A model generated the notes under the pieces. It was not told the DNA's origin and searched no databases. It saw only the letters and a list, made by a program, of their open reading frames with translations. DNA of 43,770 nt from Ruminococcaceae bacterium UBA3751 (lineage in GTDB: Bacteria > Bacillota > Clostridia > Oscillospirales > Acutalibacteraceae), in NCBI GenBank assembly GCA_002371215.1, contig DFGL01000006.1, forward strand, positions 18,970-62,739. The letters are read 5' to 3'. Positions within the stretch are counted from its first letter, which is position 1. Every line of letters begins with the position of its first letter. Of this stretch, positions 1 through 8,088 are shown piece after piece. The position numbers and the translations under genes are program-made.

Positions 1-1142
1 AGGGAAGCGCCGCCGCCTGTTGAAATATGGCTCATCTTGTCAGCAAAGCCGAGCTTTGTAACTGCAGCAACGCTGTCGCCGCCGCCGATGATTGAGATAG
101 CGCCGCTCTCTGCAACTGCGTTAGCAACTGCAACTGTGCCTGCCTCAAAGTTCTTCCATTCGGAAACGCCCATAGGTCCGTTCCAGATTACCGTGCCTGC
201 GCCCTTGATAGCGTCAACGAAAAGCTCCTGAGAAGCGGGACCGATGTCAAGGCCCATCCAGCCGTCGGGGATTTCGTCGCTGTTTACTACCATAGCCTCA
301 GTGTTTTCGTCGTATTCCTTACCAACCTTGTTATCAATCGGAATGAGGAACTTAACGCCCTTAGCCTCAGCGTCCTTCATCATTTCGCCCGCTTTTTCAA
401 CCCAGTCAGCCTCAAGGAGAGAGTTGCCGATTGAATGGCCGAGATACTTCATAAAGGTATAAGCCATACCGCCGCCGATAATGATAGTGTCACACTTGTC
501 GATAAGGTTGGTGATTACACCGATTTTATCGCTTACCTTTGCGCCGCCGAGAATTGCAACGAGAGGTCTCTTCGGGTTAGCGAGAGCGCCGCCCATAAAT
601 TCGATTTCCTTCTGAATAAGGTAACCGCAAACTGCGGGAAGATAAGCCGCAACGCCTGTTGTTGAGCAGTGAGCTCTGTGAGCTGTGCCGAAAGCGTCGT
701 TAACAAAAATGTCTGCAAGAGAAGCAAGCTCTTTTGAGAAGTTCTCCTCGTTCTTTGTTTCCTCAGCTCTGTAGCGAACGTTTTCAAGGAGCATAACCTC
801 GCCGTCCTGAAGCGCGTCAGCCATAGCCTTAGCGTTTTTGCCTACAACCTCTGCGTCCTCAGCAAGCTTAACCTCTGTGCCGAGGTATTCGCTCAGCTTC
901 TTAGCTACGGGAGCAAGGCTGAATTCGGGCTTGTATTCACCCTTCGGTCTGCCAAGGTGTGAGCAAAGGATAACCTTAGCGCCGTTTTCCATTAAGTATT
1001 TGATTGTCGGCAGAGCCGCAACAATTCTTTTGTCGTTAGTGATAACTCCGTCCTTAAGCGGAACGTTGAAGTCACAGCGGGCAAGAACTCTTTTGCCCTT
1101 AACGTCGATATCTTCAATAGTCTTTTTGTTTAAAGCGTTCAT
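1..1142 (-). CDS. pgk: phosphoglycerate kinase (3' end cut by window)
   Basis: Reverse-strand reading frame running off the left edge; about 380 codons are present and the C-terminal end is missing. Phosphoglycerate kinase transfers phosphate from 1,3-bisphosphoglycerate to ADP in cytoplasmic glycolysis. The N-terminus reads MNALNKKTIEDIDVKGKRVL, followed by family landmarks RCDFNVPL, SHLGRPKG, LLENVRY, NDAFGTAHRAHCST, AILGGAKVSDK and WNGPMGVSE. The last visible stretch contains the GGGDS motif and the Gly-rich nucleotide loop. The start ATG (complement of 1140-1142) follows an AGAGGT ribosome binding site. A sigma-A promoter lies upstream at 1198-1226. The family is certain; only the downstream partner genes are unknown. 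Confidence 0.97.
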   Translation of the reverse strand, partial: MNALNKKTIEDIDVKGKRVLARCDFNVPLKDGVITNDKRIVAALPTIKYLMENGAKVILCSHLGRPKGEYKPEFSLAPVAKKLSEYLGTEVKLAEDAEVVGKNAKAMADALQDGEVMLLENVRYRAEETKNEENFSKELASLADIFVNDAFGTAHRAHCSTTGVAAYLPAVCGYLIQKEIEFMGGALANPKRPLVAILGGAKVSDKIGVITNLIDKCDTIIIGGGMAYTFMKYLGHSIGNSLLEADWVEKAGEMMKDAEAKGVKFLIPIDNKVGKEYDENTEAMVVNSDEIPDGWMGLDIGPASQELFVDAIKGAGTVIWNGPMGVSEWKNFEAGTVAVANAVAESGAISIIGGGDSVAAVTKLGFADKMSHISTGGGAS

Positions 1143-1197
1143 TGAAAATTACCTCTCTTTTAATATTTTTATTATTGTTTAATTTTTAACGGTTAAT

Positions 1198-1226
1198 ATT
1201 ATATATTATTTACCAAAAATATGCAA
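1198..1226 (-). promoter_or_regulatory. sigma-A promoter of pgk
   Basis: On the minus strand: -35 TTGCAT (1221-1226), 17-bp spacer, -10 TATAAT (1198-1203). Predicted start of transcription is near 1191, about 50 nt ahead of pgk. The TTGCAT -35 recurs at glgP and the epimerase gene. Confidence 0.75.
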
Positions 1227-1282
1227 CATATTTTTTTAGCGTGCATATATTCTTCTTTTCAATGACTGCACAATAAAAAAAC

Positions 1283-1312
1283 AAAAAGCGGAGCAGATAC
1301 TCCGCTTTTTAT
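1283..1312 (-). terminator. intrinsic terminator after the small lipoprotein gene
   Basis: Perfect 11-bp stem AAAAAGCGGAG/CTCCGCTTTTT with a 6-nt loop (1283-1310). On the minus strand it is followed by further T-rich sequence. It separates the 103-residue lipoprotein gene from pgk. Confidence 0.85.
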
Positions 1313-1329
1313 TCGGTTTGTTGAAGCTT

Positions 1330-1641
1330 TTAATCAAGCGCGTCGGATACCGCGTCGCCGGCTTTATCAGCCGCGCCGCCGACGCCGTCGGCAATATCGT
1401 CTGCGCCTTCGCCGATATCGTCGCCAACCTCGTCAGCTCTTTCTCTTACCTCGCTGCCCGCCTCGCTCATTTTTTCGCTTGCGTCGGTAACAGCGTTTTC
1501 AACCTTGTTGGTCGTTGTCTGAGATGTGGTTGCAGCGGTTGTACTTGTTGTACTGCTGAGTGTGTCGCCGTTGTTTCTGCAGGCTGTGAAGATTGCCGCA
1601 GCGATAACAACTGCAATAATAATCGTTATAATTCTTTTCAT
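1330..1641 (-). CDS. small secreted lipoprotein with amphipathic Ala/Asp/Gly-rich tail
   Basis: 103 residues. A lysine/arginine start and hydrophobic helix (residues 4-20) end in a lipobox-like FTAC with Cys21, so the protein is probably lipid-anchored outside the membrane. A Ser/Thr linker (about 28-45) follows. The tail from about residue 46 consists of irregular 7-to-11-residue units such as KVENAVTDASEKMSEAGSEV and ADDIADGVGGAADKAGDAV. These are charged, Ala/Gly-rich and lack bulky residues, which resembles LEA or YtxH-like amphipathic helices. I cannot assign a function. The start has an AAAGGAAA ribosome binding site. The gene lies 62 nt downstream of ypeB on the same strand with its own terminator, so it may be co-transcribed with ypeB during sporulation (inference). 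Confidence 0.75.
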   Translation of the reverse strand: MKRIITIIIAVVIAAAIFTACRNNGDTLSSTTSTTAATTSQTTTNKVENAVTDASEKMSEAGSEVRERADEVGDDIGEGADDIADGVGGAADKAGDAVSDALD

Positions 1642-1703
1642 AATAATTTTCCTTTCAAAAATATTTCTTTAGTTAGTGTTGCCCCGTTTTCAGATTTTAT
1701 ACA

Positions 1704-3029
1704 TTATTTTACAAGCGTTCCGTTATCGGAGTAGAGAAGCAGCATAATATCCTCCTCTTTTCCCGTTTTTGCGTTAATATAAATCAGCGCGTCCTCACCC
1801 GTGTCGCGGCTTGTGCAGGTGTATTCAAAGCACTGCGTTTCCTTGCCGTCATCCCCGGGAATAACGCATTTTTTAACTCCCTTTATCTCAAGGTACGGGG
1901 ATATTTTTCTGCGCGCGGCGGCATCCTTTATTTTTGCAATAAAAGCGCTTCGTTTTGTGTGATTCGTAAGATAGGTTGAGGCGTCAAGCGCAATAACGGT
2001 GCCGTTTTCCATAGAAACGCAAACCTTTATTAAGTCTGAGTAATAATAAATATCCTTATCCTTGTAGGCAAAATTAACGGTACATACGTTATCGTTTACA
2101 GAGTAATAGGATTGCTCCATATTTTTATAACCGAGCCCATCAAGCAGGCTTTTTGCAAGCTCTGAAGCGTTGCTTTCGCTGATGTTGCTCTCTGTGATTT
2201 TTCCCGAATAGAGAATGGATTTAACATACCCGCCGCGCTTTGTAACGGCTACGGTATAGCGCCCGCTTTTAAATGTGTACGCGGGGAGCCTGCCCTTGCT
2301 TTCGCTATCAAAAATTACGCGTTTTTCACTTTTGCCAATGGCGTCTGCGGCGATTTTTCTACATTCGTTTTTGCTCTTTTCTTCGGCACTTTTCAAGAGC
2401 GCGCTGTCCTTGTTCAAAACCTGTTCGGAAAACGGTCCGTCATAGAGCAGGGTGGGGTAGCTTTCAAAGCTTTTTACGCTCTGCGAAAAGCTGTTTGAAA
2501 CGGGCGTAACCTTTGCGTCTGCAAGCTTTAAGTCACTGTCCGTAATCTTTGCTCCGCCCTCAACTATTCTTACGGAATTGCTCGTCGATTTTTCCAGTTG
2601 ATTAGCATATTTTAAAAGCACCTTAAGGGTTTGATGCTCGTTTGTACTGACCGTTTCTCCGCGCTCAATTTTTGAGCCTATAAATTGAGCATAATCGCTT
2701 GCCTGAGACAGAAATTTATATACGTTTGATAGCTCTGTCTGAGTAACGGGAAGTCTTGATACGGCATTTTTTGCGGCGGCGCACTCGGCATAAAGGTCCC
2801 TGCTGATTTTTAAGAGTTCGGCGTCTGAATTTGAATACAGGCTTTTTGTAAGGTCTGTATTTATCAGGTCGAGCGATTCGTTGAGCTCAGACAGGGACTG
2901 ACGGTAGCTTACCTCGAGCTGCTGCTTATAGGTGTTCATATGTTTGGTGTTTATTACGGTTACGGCAATAAGAGCAGCGAGCGCAAACGCCGTAACAGAC
3001 GATATTCTTACAAAATTTCTCAGCTTCAT
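1704..3029 (-). CDS. ypeB: germination protein YpeB
   Basis: 441 residues. In Bacillus, YpeB sits at the outer face of the spore inner membrane and is needed for localisation and stability of the cortex-lytic enzyme SleB. Seen here: an N-terminal transmembrane anchor (about residues 8-28), a long helical region with family wording such as LPVTQTELSNVYKFLSQASD, then PepSY-type repeats, the last including PYLEIKGVKKCV near the C-terminus. The ATG at 3027-3029 is chosen because GGAGGG lies 6 nt upstream; a TTG eight codons earlier has no such site. No sleB gene is adjacent, unlike the usual sleB-ypeB pair. A sigma-G-like promoter precedes it. Confidence 0.9.
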   Translation of the reverse strand: MKLRNFVRISSVTAFALAALIAVTVINTKHMNTYKQQLEVSYRQSLSELNESLDLINTDLTKSLYSNSDAELLKISRDLYAECAAAKNAVSRLPVTQTELSNVYKFLSQASDYAQFIGSKIERGETVSTNEHQTLKVLLKYANQLEKSTSNSVRIVEGGAKITDSDLKLADAKVTPVSNSFSQSVKSFESYPTLLYDGPFSEQVLNKDSALLKSAEEKSKNECRKIAADAIGKSEKRVIFDSESKGRLPAYTFKSGRYTVAVTKRGGYVKSILYSGKITESNISESNASELAKSLLDGLGYKNMEQSYYSVNDNVCTVNFAYKDKDIYYYSDLIKVCVSMENGTVIALDASTYLTNHTKRSAFIAKIKDAAARRKISPYLEIKGVKKCVIPGDDGKETQCFEYTCTSRDTGEDALIYINAKTGKEEDIMLLLYSDNGTLVK

Positions 3030-3056
3030 AATTTCCCTCCAACAGTTTTTCAATGG

Positions 3057-3085
3057 TATTATGTGTCAATAATTCGTGAATATGA
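3057..3085 (-). promoter_or_regulatory. candidate sigma-G (forespore) promoter of ypeB
   Basis: On the minus strand, -10 CATAATA (3057-3063) fits the sigma-G consensus CATNHTA. TCATA (3081-3085) lies 17 bp upstream, against a published -35 of GHATR at 18 bp. The predicted start falls near 3050, about 20 nt before the ypeB ATG, leaving just enough room for the GGAGGG site. No comparably good sigma-A promoter is visible in this direction. Confidence 0.55.
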
Positions 3086-3096
3086 ATTAATTATTG

Positions 3097-3125
3097 TTGA
3101 AACTGCTTTTTGAGTGTGCTATAAT
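3097..3125 (+). promoter_or_regulatory. sigma-A promoter of the proBA operon
   Basis: -35 TTGAAA (3097-3102), 17-bp spacer, -10 TATAAT (3120-3125). The predicted start is near 3132, giving a leader of about 30 nt, too short for a T-box or riboswitch. Confidence 0.8.
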
Positions 3126-3161
3126 ACTAAAGATTATATATAATTATTATAATGGAGCAGT

Positions 3162-3953
3162 ATGCTTATGAGCGATTTTGCCAAAAAAAGAATTGTTGTT
3201 AAGGTCGGAACCTCAACCTTAACCCACAAAACCGGAAAAACGAATATTTTAAGAATGGAAAAGCTTGTGACTGTGCTTGCGGATATGCACAATATGGGTT
3301 ACGAGGTTATTCTTGTTTCTTCAGGTGCGGTAGGAGTAGGCGCGGGAAAGCTTGGACTAAAAGCAAAGCCCGAAAAAACTCAGGAGCTTCAGGCTGTAGC
3401 CGCAATCGGTCAGGGCGAGCTTATGTTTCTCTACGACAAATTCTTTTCCGAATACGGCGTTACCGTTTCTCAGCTTTTGTTTACAACTGAGGAAATAGAG
3501 GATAAAGAGAGCAGAGAGCATTTGTTGGATACCTTTAATCAGCTTATAAAATATGAGGCTATACCGATAGTCAATGAAAACGACAGCGTTTCCGTAGACG
3601 AGCTGTTAAACGGCGATAACGACTGCCTTTCGGCAACCGTTGCGGCGCTCGTTAAGGCGGATATGCTCATAATGCTTACCGATACCGACGGACTTTATGA
3701 CAGCAACCCGACAGAAAACGAAAACGCTCAGCTTATTGAAACCGTTGAAAAAATAACGCCTGAAATTATTAATTTTGCAGGTGGAGCGGGAAAGCGCGGA
3801 ACGGGCGGTTTTCAGACAAAAATCAAAGCCGCGGAAATTGCCGTTAACGCGGGCATACCCGTAGTTATTATGAACGGAAACAAGCCTTCAAGAATATACA
3901 AGGTGCTTGAGGGCAAGAGTGTAGGAACTAAGTTTTTAGCTTCAAAGGAGTAA
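3162..3953 (+). CDS. proB: glutamate 5-kinase
   Basis: 263 residues. It phosphorylates glutamate to gamma-glutamyl phosphate, the first step of proline synthesis. The amino-acid-kinase fold is clear: KKRIVVKVGTSTLT at the N-terminus, VSSGAVGVGAGKLGL, NENDSVSVDE, LTDTDGLYD and the GTGGFQTKIKAAEIA segment. The protein stops after the kinase domain and lacks the C-terminal PUA domain of the roughly 367-residue E. coli enzyme, a known short form. Two ATGs (3162 and 3168) are compatible with the GGAG at 3154-3157; the second has better spacing, so the first two residues are uncertain. It is first in the proB-proA operon. Confidence 0.96.
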   Translation: MLMSDFAKKRIVVKVGTSTLTHKTGKTNILRMEKLVTVLADMHNMGYEVILVSSGAVGVGAGKLGLKAKPEKTQELQAVAAIGQGELMFLYDKFFSEYGVTVSQLLFTTEEIEDKESREHLLDTFNQLIKYEAIPIVNENDSVSVDELLNGDNDCLSATVAALVKADMLIMLTDTDGLYDSNPTENENAQLIETVEKITPEIINFAGGAGKRGTGGFQTKIKAAEIAVNAGIPVVIMNGNKPSRIYKVLEGKSVGTKFLASKE

Positions 3954-3956
3954 AAT

Positions 3957-5198
3957 ATGTCAGTTAAAGAGCTTGGAATTAAAGCGAGAAAAACGCAGAA
4001 TTTTTTATCTGTTATAAATACAGAGGATAAAAACCGCGCGCTCCTTAATATTGCGGACAAGCTTTGTGAGCGCAGCGATGAAATAATTAAAGCTAACGCC
4101 GTTGACCTTGAAAACGGTAAAAACGCAGGGCTTAACGAGGGACTTCTTGACCGCCTTATGCTTGATGAGGCACGGATTAAAGCTATATCCGACGGTATAA
4201 GAGAGGTCGCCGCGCTTGAGGACGCCTGCGGGAAAACCGTTTACGAATACAAAAAGGATAACGGTCTCATAATTAAAAAGATTACCGTTCCTATCGGCGT
4301 TATCGGTATAATATTTGAGGCGCGCCCAAATGTTACGGCGGACGCTGCGGCGCTATGCTTAAAGAGCGGAAACGCTGTGATTTTACGCGGCGGCAAGGAA
4401 GCGATTAATTCTAACACCGCTATTACAAATATTATGCGCGCTGCGCTTAAGGAAAGCGGCTTCCCCGAGGATACTATTCAGCTTGTTAAAGATACCTCGC
4501 GCGATTCAGCTAATGAGATGATGACTTTAAACGGTTATCTTGACTGCCTTATTCCGCGCGGCGGCAAGGGGCTTATTAAAGCGGTGGTACAGAATTCAAC
4601 CGTTCCCGTTATTGAAACGGGCTCGGGTAACTGCCATATCTATGTTGATGAGAGCGCAGATATAAATATGGCGGCTGATATTATATTCAATGCAAAAACA
4701 CAGAGAATAAGCGTTTGCAATGCGTGCGAAAGCCTTGTTATCCATAGCGGGATTATTGAAAAGGCTCTCCCTGTAATCAAGGCAAGACTTGAGGAAAAGA
4801 ATACGGAAATCCGCGGCGACGAACGCGCAAGAGCGGTTTGCCCCGATATTCTTCCCGCAAGCGAGGAGGATTTTTATACCGAATATCTTGATTACATTAT
4901 CAGCGTAAAAACCGTTGACAGCGTAGATGAGGCAATTGACCATATCAACGAACATTCAACGGGTCACAGCGAGGCTATAATTACAAATAACAGCGAAAAC
5001 GCTGAAAAGTTTATGAAGTGTATTGACTCCTCATCGGTATACGTTAACGCTTCAACGCGCTTTACGGACGGCGGAGAATTCGGGCTCGGCGCGGAAATAG
5101 GAATTTCAACGCAGAAGCTCCATGCAAGAGGTCCAATGGGTCTTGCTCAGCTGACCTCAACGAAATATCTAATTTACGGAAACGGACAGACAAGGTAA
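3957..5198 (+). CDS. proA: gamma-glutamyl phosphate reductase
   Basis: 413 residues, the usual length. NADPH-dependent reduction of gamma-glutamyl phosphate to glutamate-5-semialdehyde, the second step of proline synthesis. Landmarks: IGVIGIIFEARPNVTADAA, LRGGKEAINSN, PRGGKGLI, GSGNCHIYVD and the catalytic cysteine in RISVCNACE (Cys254). The C-terminus has STGHSEAI and FTDGGEFGLGAEIGIST. Only 3 nt separate it from proB, and an AAGGAG ribosome binding site overlaps the proB stop, so the two are co-translated. Confidence 0.97.
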   Translation: MSVKELGIKARKTQNFLSVINTEDKNRALLNIADKLCERSDEIIKANAVDLENGKNAGLNEGLLDRLMLDEARIKAISDGIREVAALEDACGKTVYEYKKDNGLIIKKITVPIGVIGIIFEARPNVTADAAALCLKSGNAVILRGGKEAINSNTAITNIMRAALKESGFPEDTIQLVKDTSRDSANEMMTLNGYLDCLIPRGGKGLIKAVVQNSTVPVIETGSGNCHIYVDESADINMAADIIFNAKTQRISVCNACESLVIHSGIIEKALPVIKARLEEKNTEIRGDERARAVCPDILPASEEDFYTEYLDYIISVKTVDSVDEAIDHINEHSTGHSEAIITNNSENAEKFMKCIDSSSVYVNASTRFTDGGEFGLGAEIGISTQKLHARGPMGLAQLTSTKYLIYGNGQTR

Positions 5199-6502
5199 TG
5201 AAAGACAACTATTTTGATAATCCTAATACGGATGAAGACAGAAAAGTAAGAGCCCAAAAAAAGAAAAAAAGCTCGGCGGGCAAGGTGTTTTTTATCATTC
5301 TCGGTATGATAATTATTGCGCTTGCGGCGTTTGTTGGTACTATTAAGGTAGTGAGCCCCGATTTTGATATAAAGGGCTTTGTAATTCAAAAGGTAAGCTC
5401 GGTTATTGAAAAAAATACCGAGGCTGAAACGACGGAGGCTGAAACAGAGCCCTCAGGCGTAAGTGAAACTACAACAGAAACTACAACTGTAACTACTACC
5501 GAGCCAACAACCTATTCTCCCGTTGAGTATCTTCCTATAGAGGATTTCAAGGTTTCGGAGGCTAAAAAGGGAAATCAGCTCGGTAATATCTTGAACGGCG
5601 GTTATGTAGGCTGCGATATGAGTTACGTTTACCATATAGTAAACGGCGACGGCATTTACCGTTTTGAGCCGCAGACGGAGAGTTATTCCCGCATTTATAA
5701 AACTGCGGACAAGCTTTCAAGCCTGAATTTAAGGGGCGTTTATCTTTACTTTGTAAATAACAGGGATAATAAGCTTTACCGTCTTGAAAAAACCTCGCAG
5801 AAAGCGAAGGCTATAGCCGAAAACGTTAAGACGGCGTATGTTTACGACAACAGAGTTTATTATGTTACAAAGGATAACAGGCTCTGCTGTATGAAAACGG
5901 ATAAGCTCAATGAAACCGAACTTTATAATTCAGTTGATGAAAATATGACGCTTCTCGGCGTTTCGCTTAAAAGAGTATTCTTTACGCTTGATAACGTTTA
6001 CGGCGGAATGAAATATATGACTGTGGATATTGAGGGTAAGGAAAAAACTCAGGAATTCAGAGAGCCAAGCTCTGTAGGAAAGGTCCTGCGCCCCGTGATG
6101 GAAAACGGCTACCTCTATTCCTATGTTCTGAATGAAAAAGGTAATTACAGCCTTGTAAGACAGAAGTACGGCAGTCAGAAAACCGCAACGCTTATCAAAA
6201 AGGTCAGCAACACCTCTGTTTACCCCGTAGTGGACAGAAACAGGCTGTTCTATTCCGCCCTGAAGGACGGCAGATTTGACTTTATGGAGCTCAATATGAA
6301 CAGCGGAAAAACAAAAATTATGCTCAGCCAGGGCGGAGTTGCAAAGAGCAATACTCTTGTAATTCAGCACGGTGAGGGCTACGATTTTATTATCGGCAAG
6401 CGCAATACCGAGGGCAAGGGCAAAAAGGTTTATGCCGCTTCGGGTATATATACGGGCTCAACCAACGTTATGCGCTTTAAGGACGGAGAATGGTCTTACT
6501 GA
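5198..6502 (+). CDS. membrane-anchored DUF5050-like beta-propeller protein
   Basis: 434 residues. It has a basic cytoplasmic N-terminus (KVRAQKKKKSS), one transmembrane helix (about residues 30-52), then a Thr/Glu-rich linker (about 75-110). An extracellular domain of repeated short strands follows, with units such as GDGIYRFEPQ, RDNKLYRLEK, KDNRLCCMKT and KDGRFDFMELN. These resemble the DUF5050 'prolow-density lipoprotein receptor-like' beta-propeller family. The function is unknown; a sensor or surface-binding role is inference. Its ATG overlaps the proA stop (TAATG), indicating translational coupling to proline synthesis. Confidence 0.72.
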   Translation: MKDNYFDNPNTDEDRKVRAQKKKKSSAGKVFFIILGMIIIALAAFVGTIKVVSPDFDIKGFVIQKVSSVIEKNTEAETTEAETEPSGVSETTTETTTVTTTEPTTYSPVEYLPIEDFKVSEAKKGNQLGNILNGGYVGCDMSYVYHIVNGDGIYRFEPQTESYSRIYKTADKLSSLNLRGVYLYFVNNRDNKLYRLEKTSQKAKAIAENVKTAYVYDNRVYYVTKDNRLCCMKTDKLNETELYNSVDENMTLLGVSLKRVFFTLDNVYGGMKYMTVDIEGKEKTQEFREPSSVGKVLRPVMENGYLYSYVLNEKGNYSLVRQKYGSQKTATLIKKVSNTSVYPVVDRNRLFYSALKDGRFDFMELNMNSGKTKIMLSQGGVAKSNTLVIQHGEGYDFIIGKRNTEGKGKKVYAASGIYTGSTNVMRFKDGEWSY

Positions 6503-6546
6503 TAATATAACTTAAATCACCGAATATAATTTACGGAGACAACATT

Positions 6547-7980
6547 TTGGATAAGTATAAAAAATTAGCCACTAACACTTTAATATTTGCAATCGGAACG
6601 TTCTCATCAAAGGTTCTTTCCTTCCTTTTAATGCCCTTTGTTACGCGAATGCTCAAAACGGGGGACTACGGCTCTGCCGACCTTATTCAGCAGACGGCGA
6701 ACGTCCTGATTCCCATAGTCTTTTTACAGATTAATTCAGCAGCGCTGCGCTTTGCGCTTGATAAGGAATCGAATAAGGCAGACGTGTTCACCGTGGGTAT
6801 CAGAACGACCGTAAAGGGATTTATCGTTTTTCTTCTTTTCGCCTATCCTATGAGCAAAATTGAAATCAACGATTTCAAGTTCGGTCAGTACGTCGTTCTC
6901 ATTTATGCGTTCGTTCTTATTTCGGGCACGAGGCAGCTCTGCCAGCAGTTTGTAAGAGGCTGCGGCCACGTTAAAACCTTTGCAATAGACGGTATTATAG
7001 CAACAACTACAACCCTGCTGTTTAACCTTCTGTTCCTCGGTCCTTTACATTGGGGAATTACAGGTTATGTCGTTGCAATTATCGCGTCCGACGCGTGCTC
7101 AATAATATTCTTCTTTGTAACTCAGAAGCTTTGGCGCTTCGTTAAGGTGAAGGGTGTTGATAAAAAAACGAAGTGGGATATGCTTAAGTATTCAATACCG
7201 CTTATGCCCACGATTATTCTCTGGTGGATAATCAATGTTTCAGACAGGTTTATGGTAACCTATTTTATTGACAGCTCTGCCAACGGACTTTATACGGCGG
7301 CTTCAAAAATTCCGAACTTTGTTATTATGTTCTCCTCAATATTCATTGACGCGTGGCAGCTTTCAGCCGTTGACGAATACGATAAGGAGGGCACTGCGGA
7401 TTTCTTTACAAAGGTATTTAGAGTTTATTCCGGCGGAATATTTACTATCGCCTCTGCTCTTATACTGCTTTGCCAGCTGTTTACAAGAATACTCGTTGCA
7501 AAAAGCTACTATGATTCGTGGCAGTTCGTTCCCGTTCTTGTTATAGCAACCTCAATGTCCTGCCTTGTAAATTTCCTCGCCTCAGTTTATATGGCGGAGA
7601 AAAAGTCCGTAATGGCAATGGTAACCGCTCTTTCGGGCGCGCTTACAAATGTTGTTCTGAACCTTATCTTAATCCCGAGAATGGGAGCCGTCGGCGCAGC
7701 GGTTGCTACGGTTATATCCTTTGTAGTTGTATTTGCAGCAAGAGGTGTAAACACAAGACGCTTTATTAAGATTAATTTCAAAACCCCTATAATTCTCGGC
7801 GAAATAGCTATTCTTGCAGCTCAGTGTGTGGTAATGCTCGTAATGAAATCGGGAATAAAAATGTATATTATAGAGGCAGTGCTTCTTTGCGGAATGTTCA
7901 TTTTCAACCTTGAGCCGATTAAGGAACTGCTTGGTCTTGTTCTTGACAAATTTTTAAAAAAGAATAAAAAAGCGGAGTAA
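6547..7980 (+). CDS. oligosaccharide/polysaccharide flippase (MATE/Wzx-like)
   Basis: 477 residues with about 12-14 hydrophobic segments through the whole length. The N-terminal LIFAIGTFSSKVLSFLLMPF and MLKTGDYGSADLIQQ are typical of polysaccharide-export/Wzx flippases of the MOP superfamily, which move lipid-linked sugars across the membrane. It is not MurJ-like in detail. The start codon is TTG at 6547: GGAG at 6535-6538 is 8 nt upstream and there is no in-frame ATG nearby. It follows the DUF5050 gene by 44 nt and probably belongs to the same transcript. The substrate cannot be told; a link to the EPS module at 21-23 kb is possible. Confidence 0.85.
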   Translation: MDKYKKLATNTLIFAIGTFSSKVLSFLLMPFVTRMLKTGDYGSADLIQQTANVLIPIVFLQINSAALRFALDKESNKADVFTVGIRTTVKGFIVFLLFAYPMSKIEINDFKFGQYVVLIYAFVLISGTRQLCQQFVRGCGHVKTFAIDGIIATTTTLLFNLLFLGPLHWGITGYVVAIIASDACSIIFFFVTQKLWRFVKVKGVDKKTKWDMLKYSIPLMPTIILWWIINVSDRFMVTYFIDSSANGLYTAASKIPNFVIMFSSIFIDAWQLSAVDEYDKEGTADFFTKVFRVYSGGIFTIASALILLCQLFTRILVAKSYYDSWQFVPVLVIATSMSCLVNFLASVYMAEKKSVMAMVTALSGALTNVVLNLILIPRMGAVGAAVATVISFVVVFAARGVNTRRFIKINFKTPIILGEIAILAAQCVVMLVMKSGIKMYIIEAVLLCGMFIFNLEPIKELLGLVLDKFLKKNKKAE

Positions 7981-8004
7981 TTAAGATATAATATTTATTA
8001 GTGG

Positions 8005-8033
8005 TTGCATTGCGACTGTTTTTAATGTATAAT
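8005..8033 (+). promoter_or_regulatory. sigma-A promoter of glgP
   Basis: -35 TTGCAT (8005-8010), 17-bp spacer, -10 TATAAT (8028-8033). The -35 is part of TTGCATTGC, which also occurs at the same place in the epimerase promoter (30071-30079). Confidence 0.8.
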
Positions 8034-8088
8034 ACACAAAAAATTATTTAATTTCTTCGGATTTTAAATAAAACTTTGGAGGATTTGT

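Noticed and set aside
1318..1734. 138-residue cysteine-rich plus-strand frame over the small lipoprotein gene
   Set aside because: Its composition is the mirror of the Ala/Asp/Ser-rich lipoprotein codons, it has no start signals, and the reverse strand has a lipobox, RBS and terminator.
3064..3069. TTGACA on the minus strand as a sigma-A -35 for ypeB
   Set aside because: No -10 box occurs 16-18 bp downstream; the sigma-G-like pair explains the region better.
4596..4955. 119-residue minus-strand frame within proA
   Set aside because: It overlaps a fully conserved enzyme gene and has no recognisable sequence or start site.
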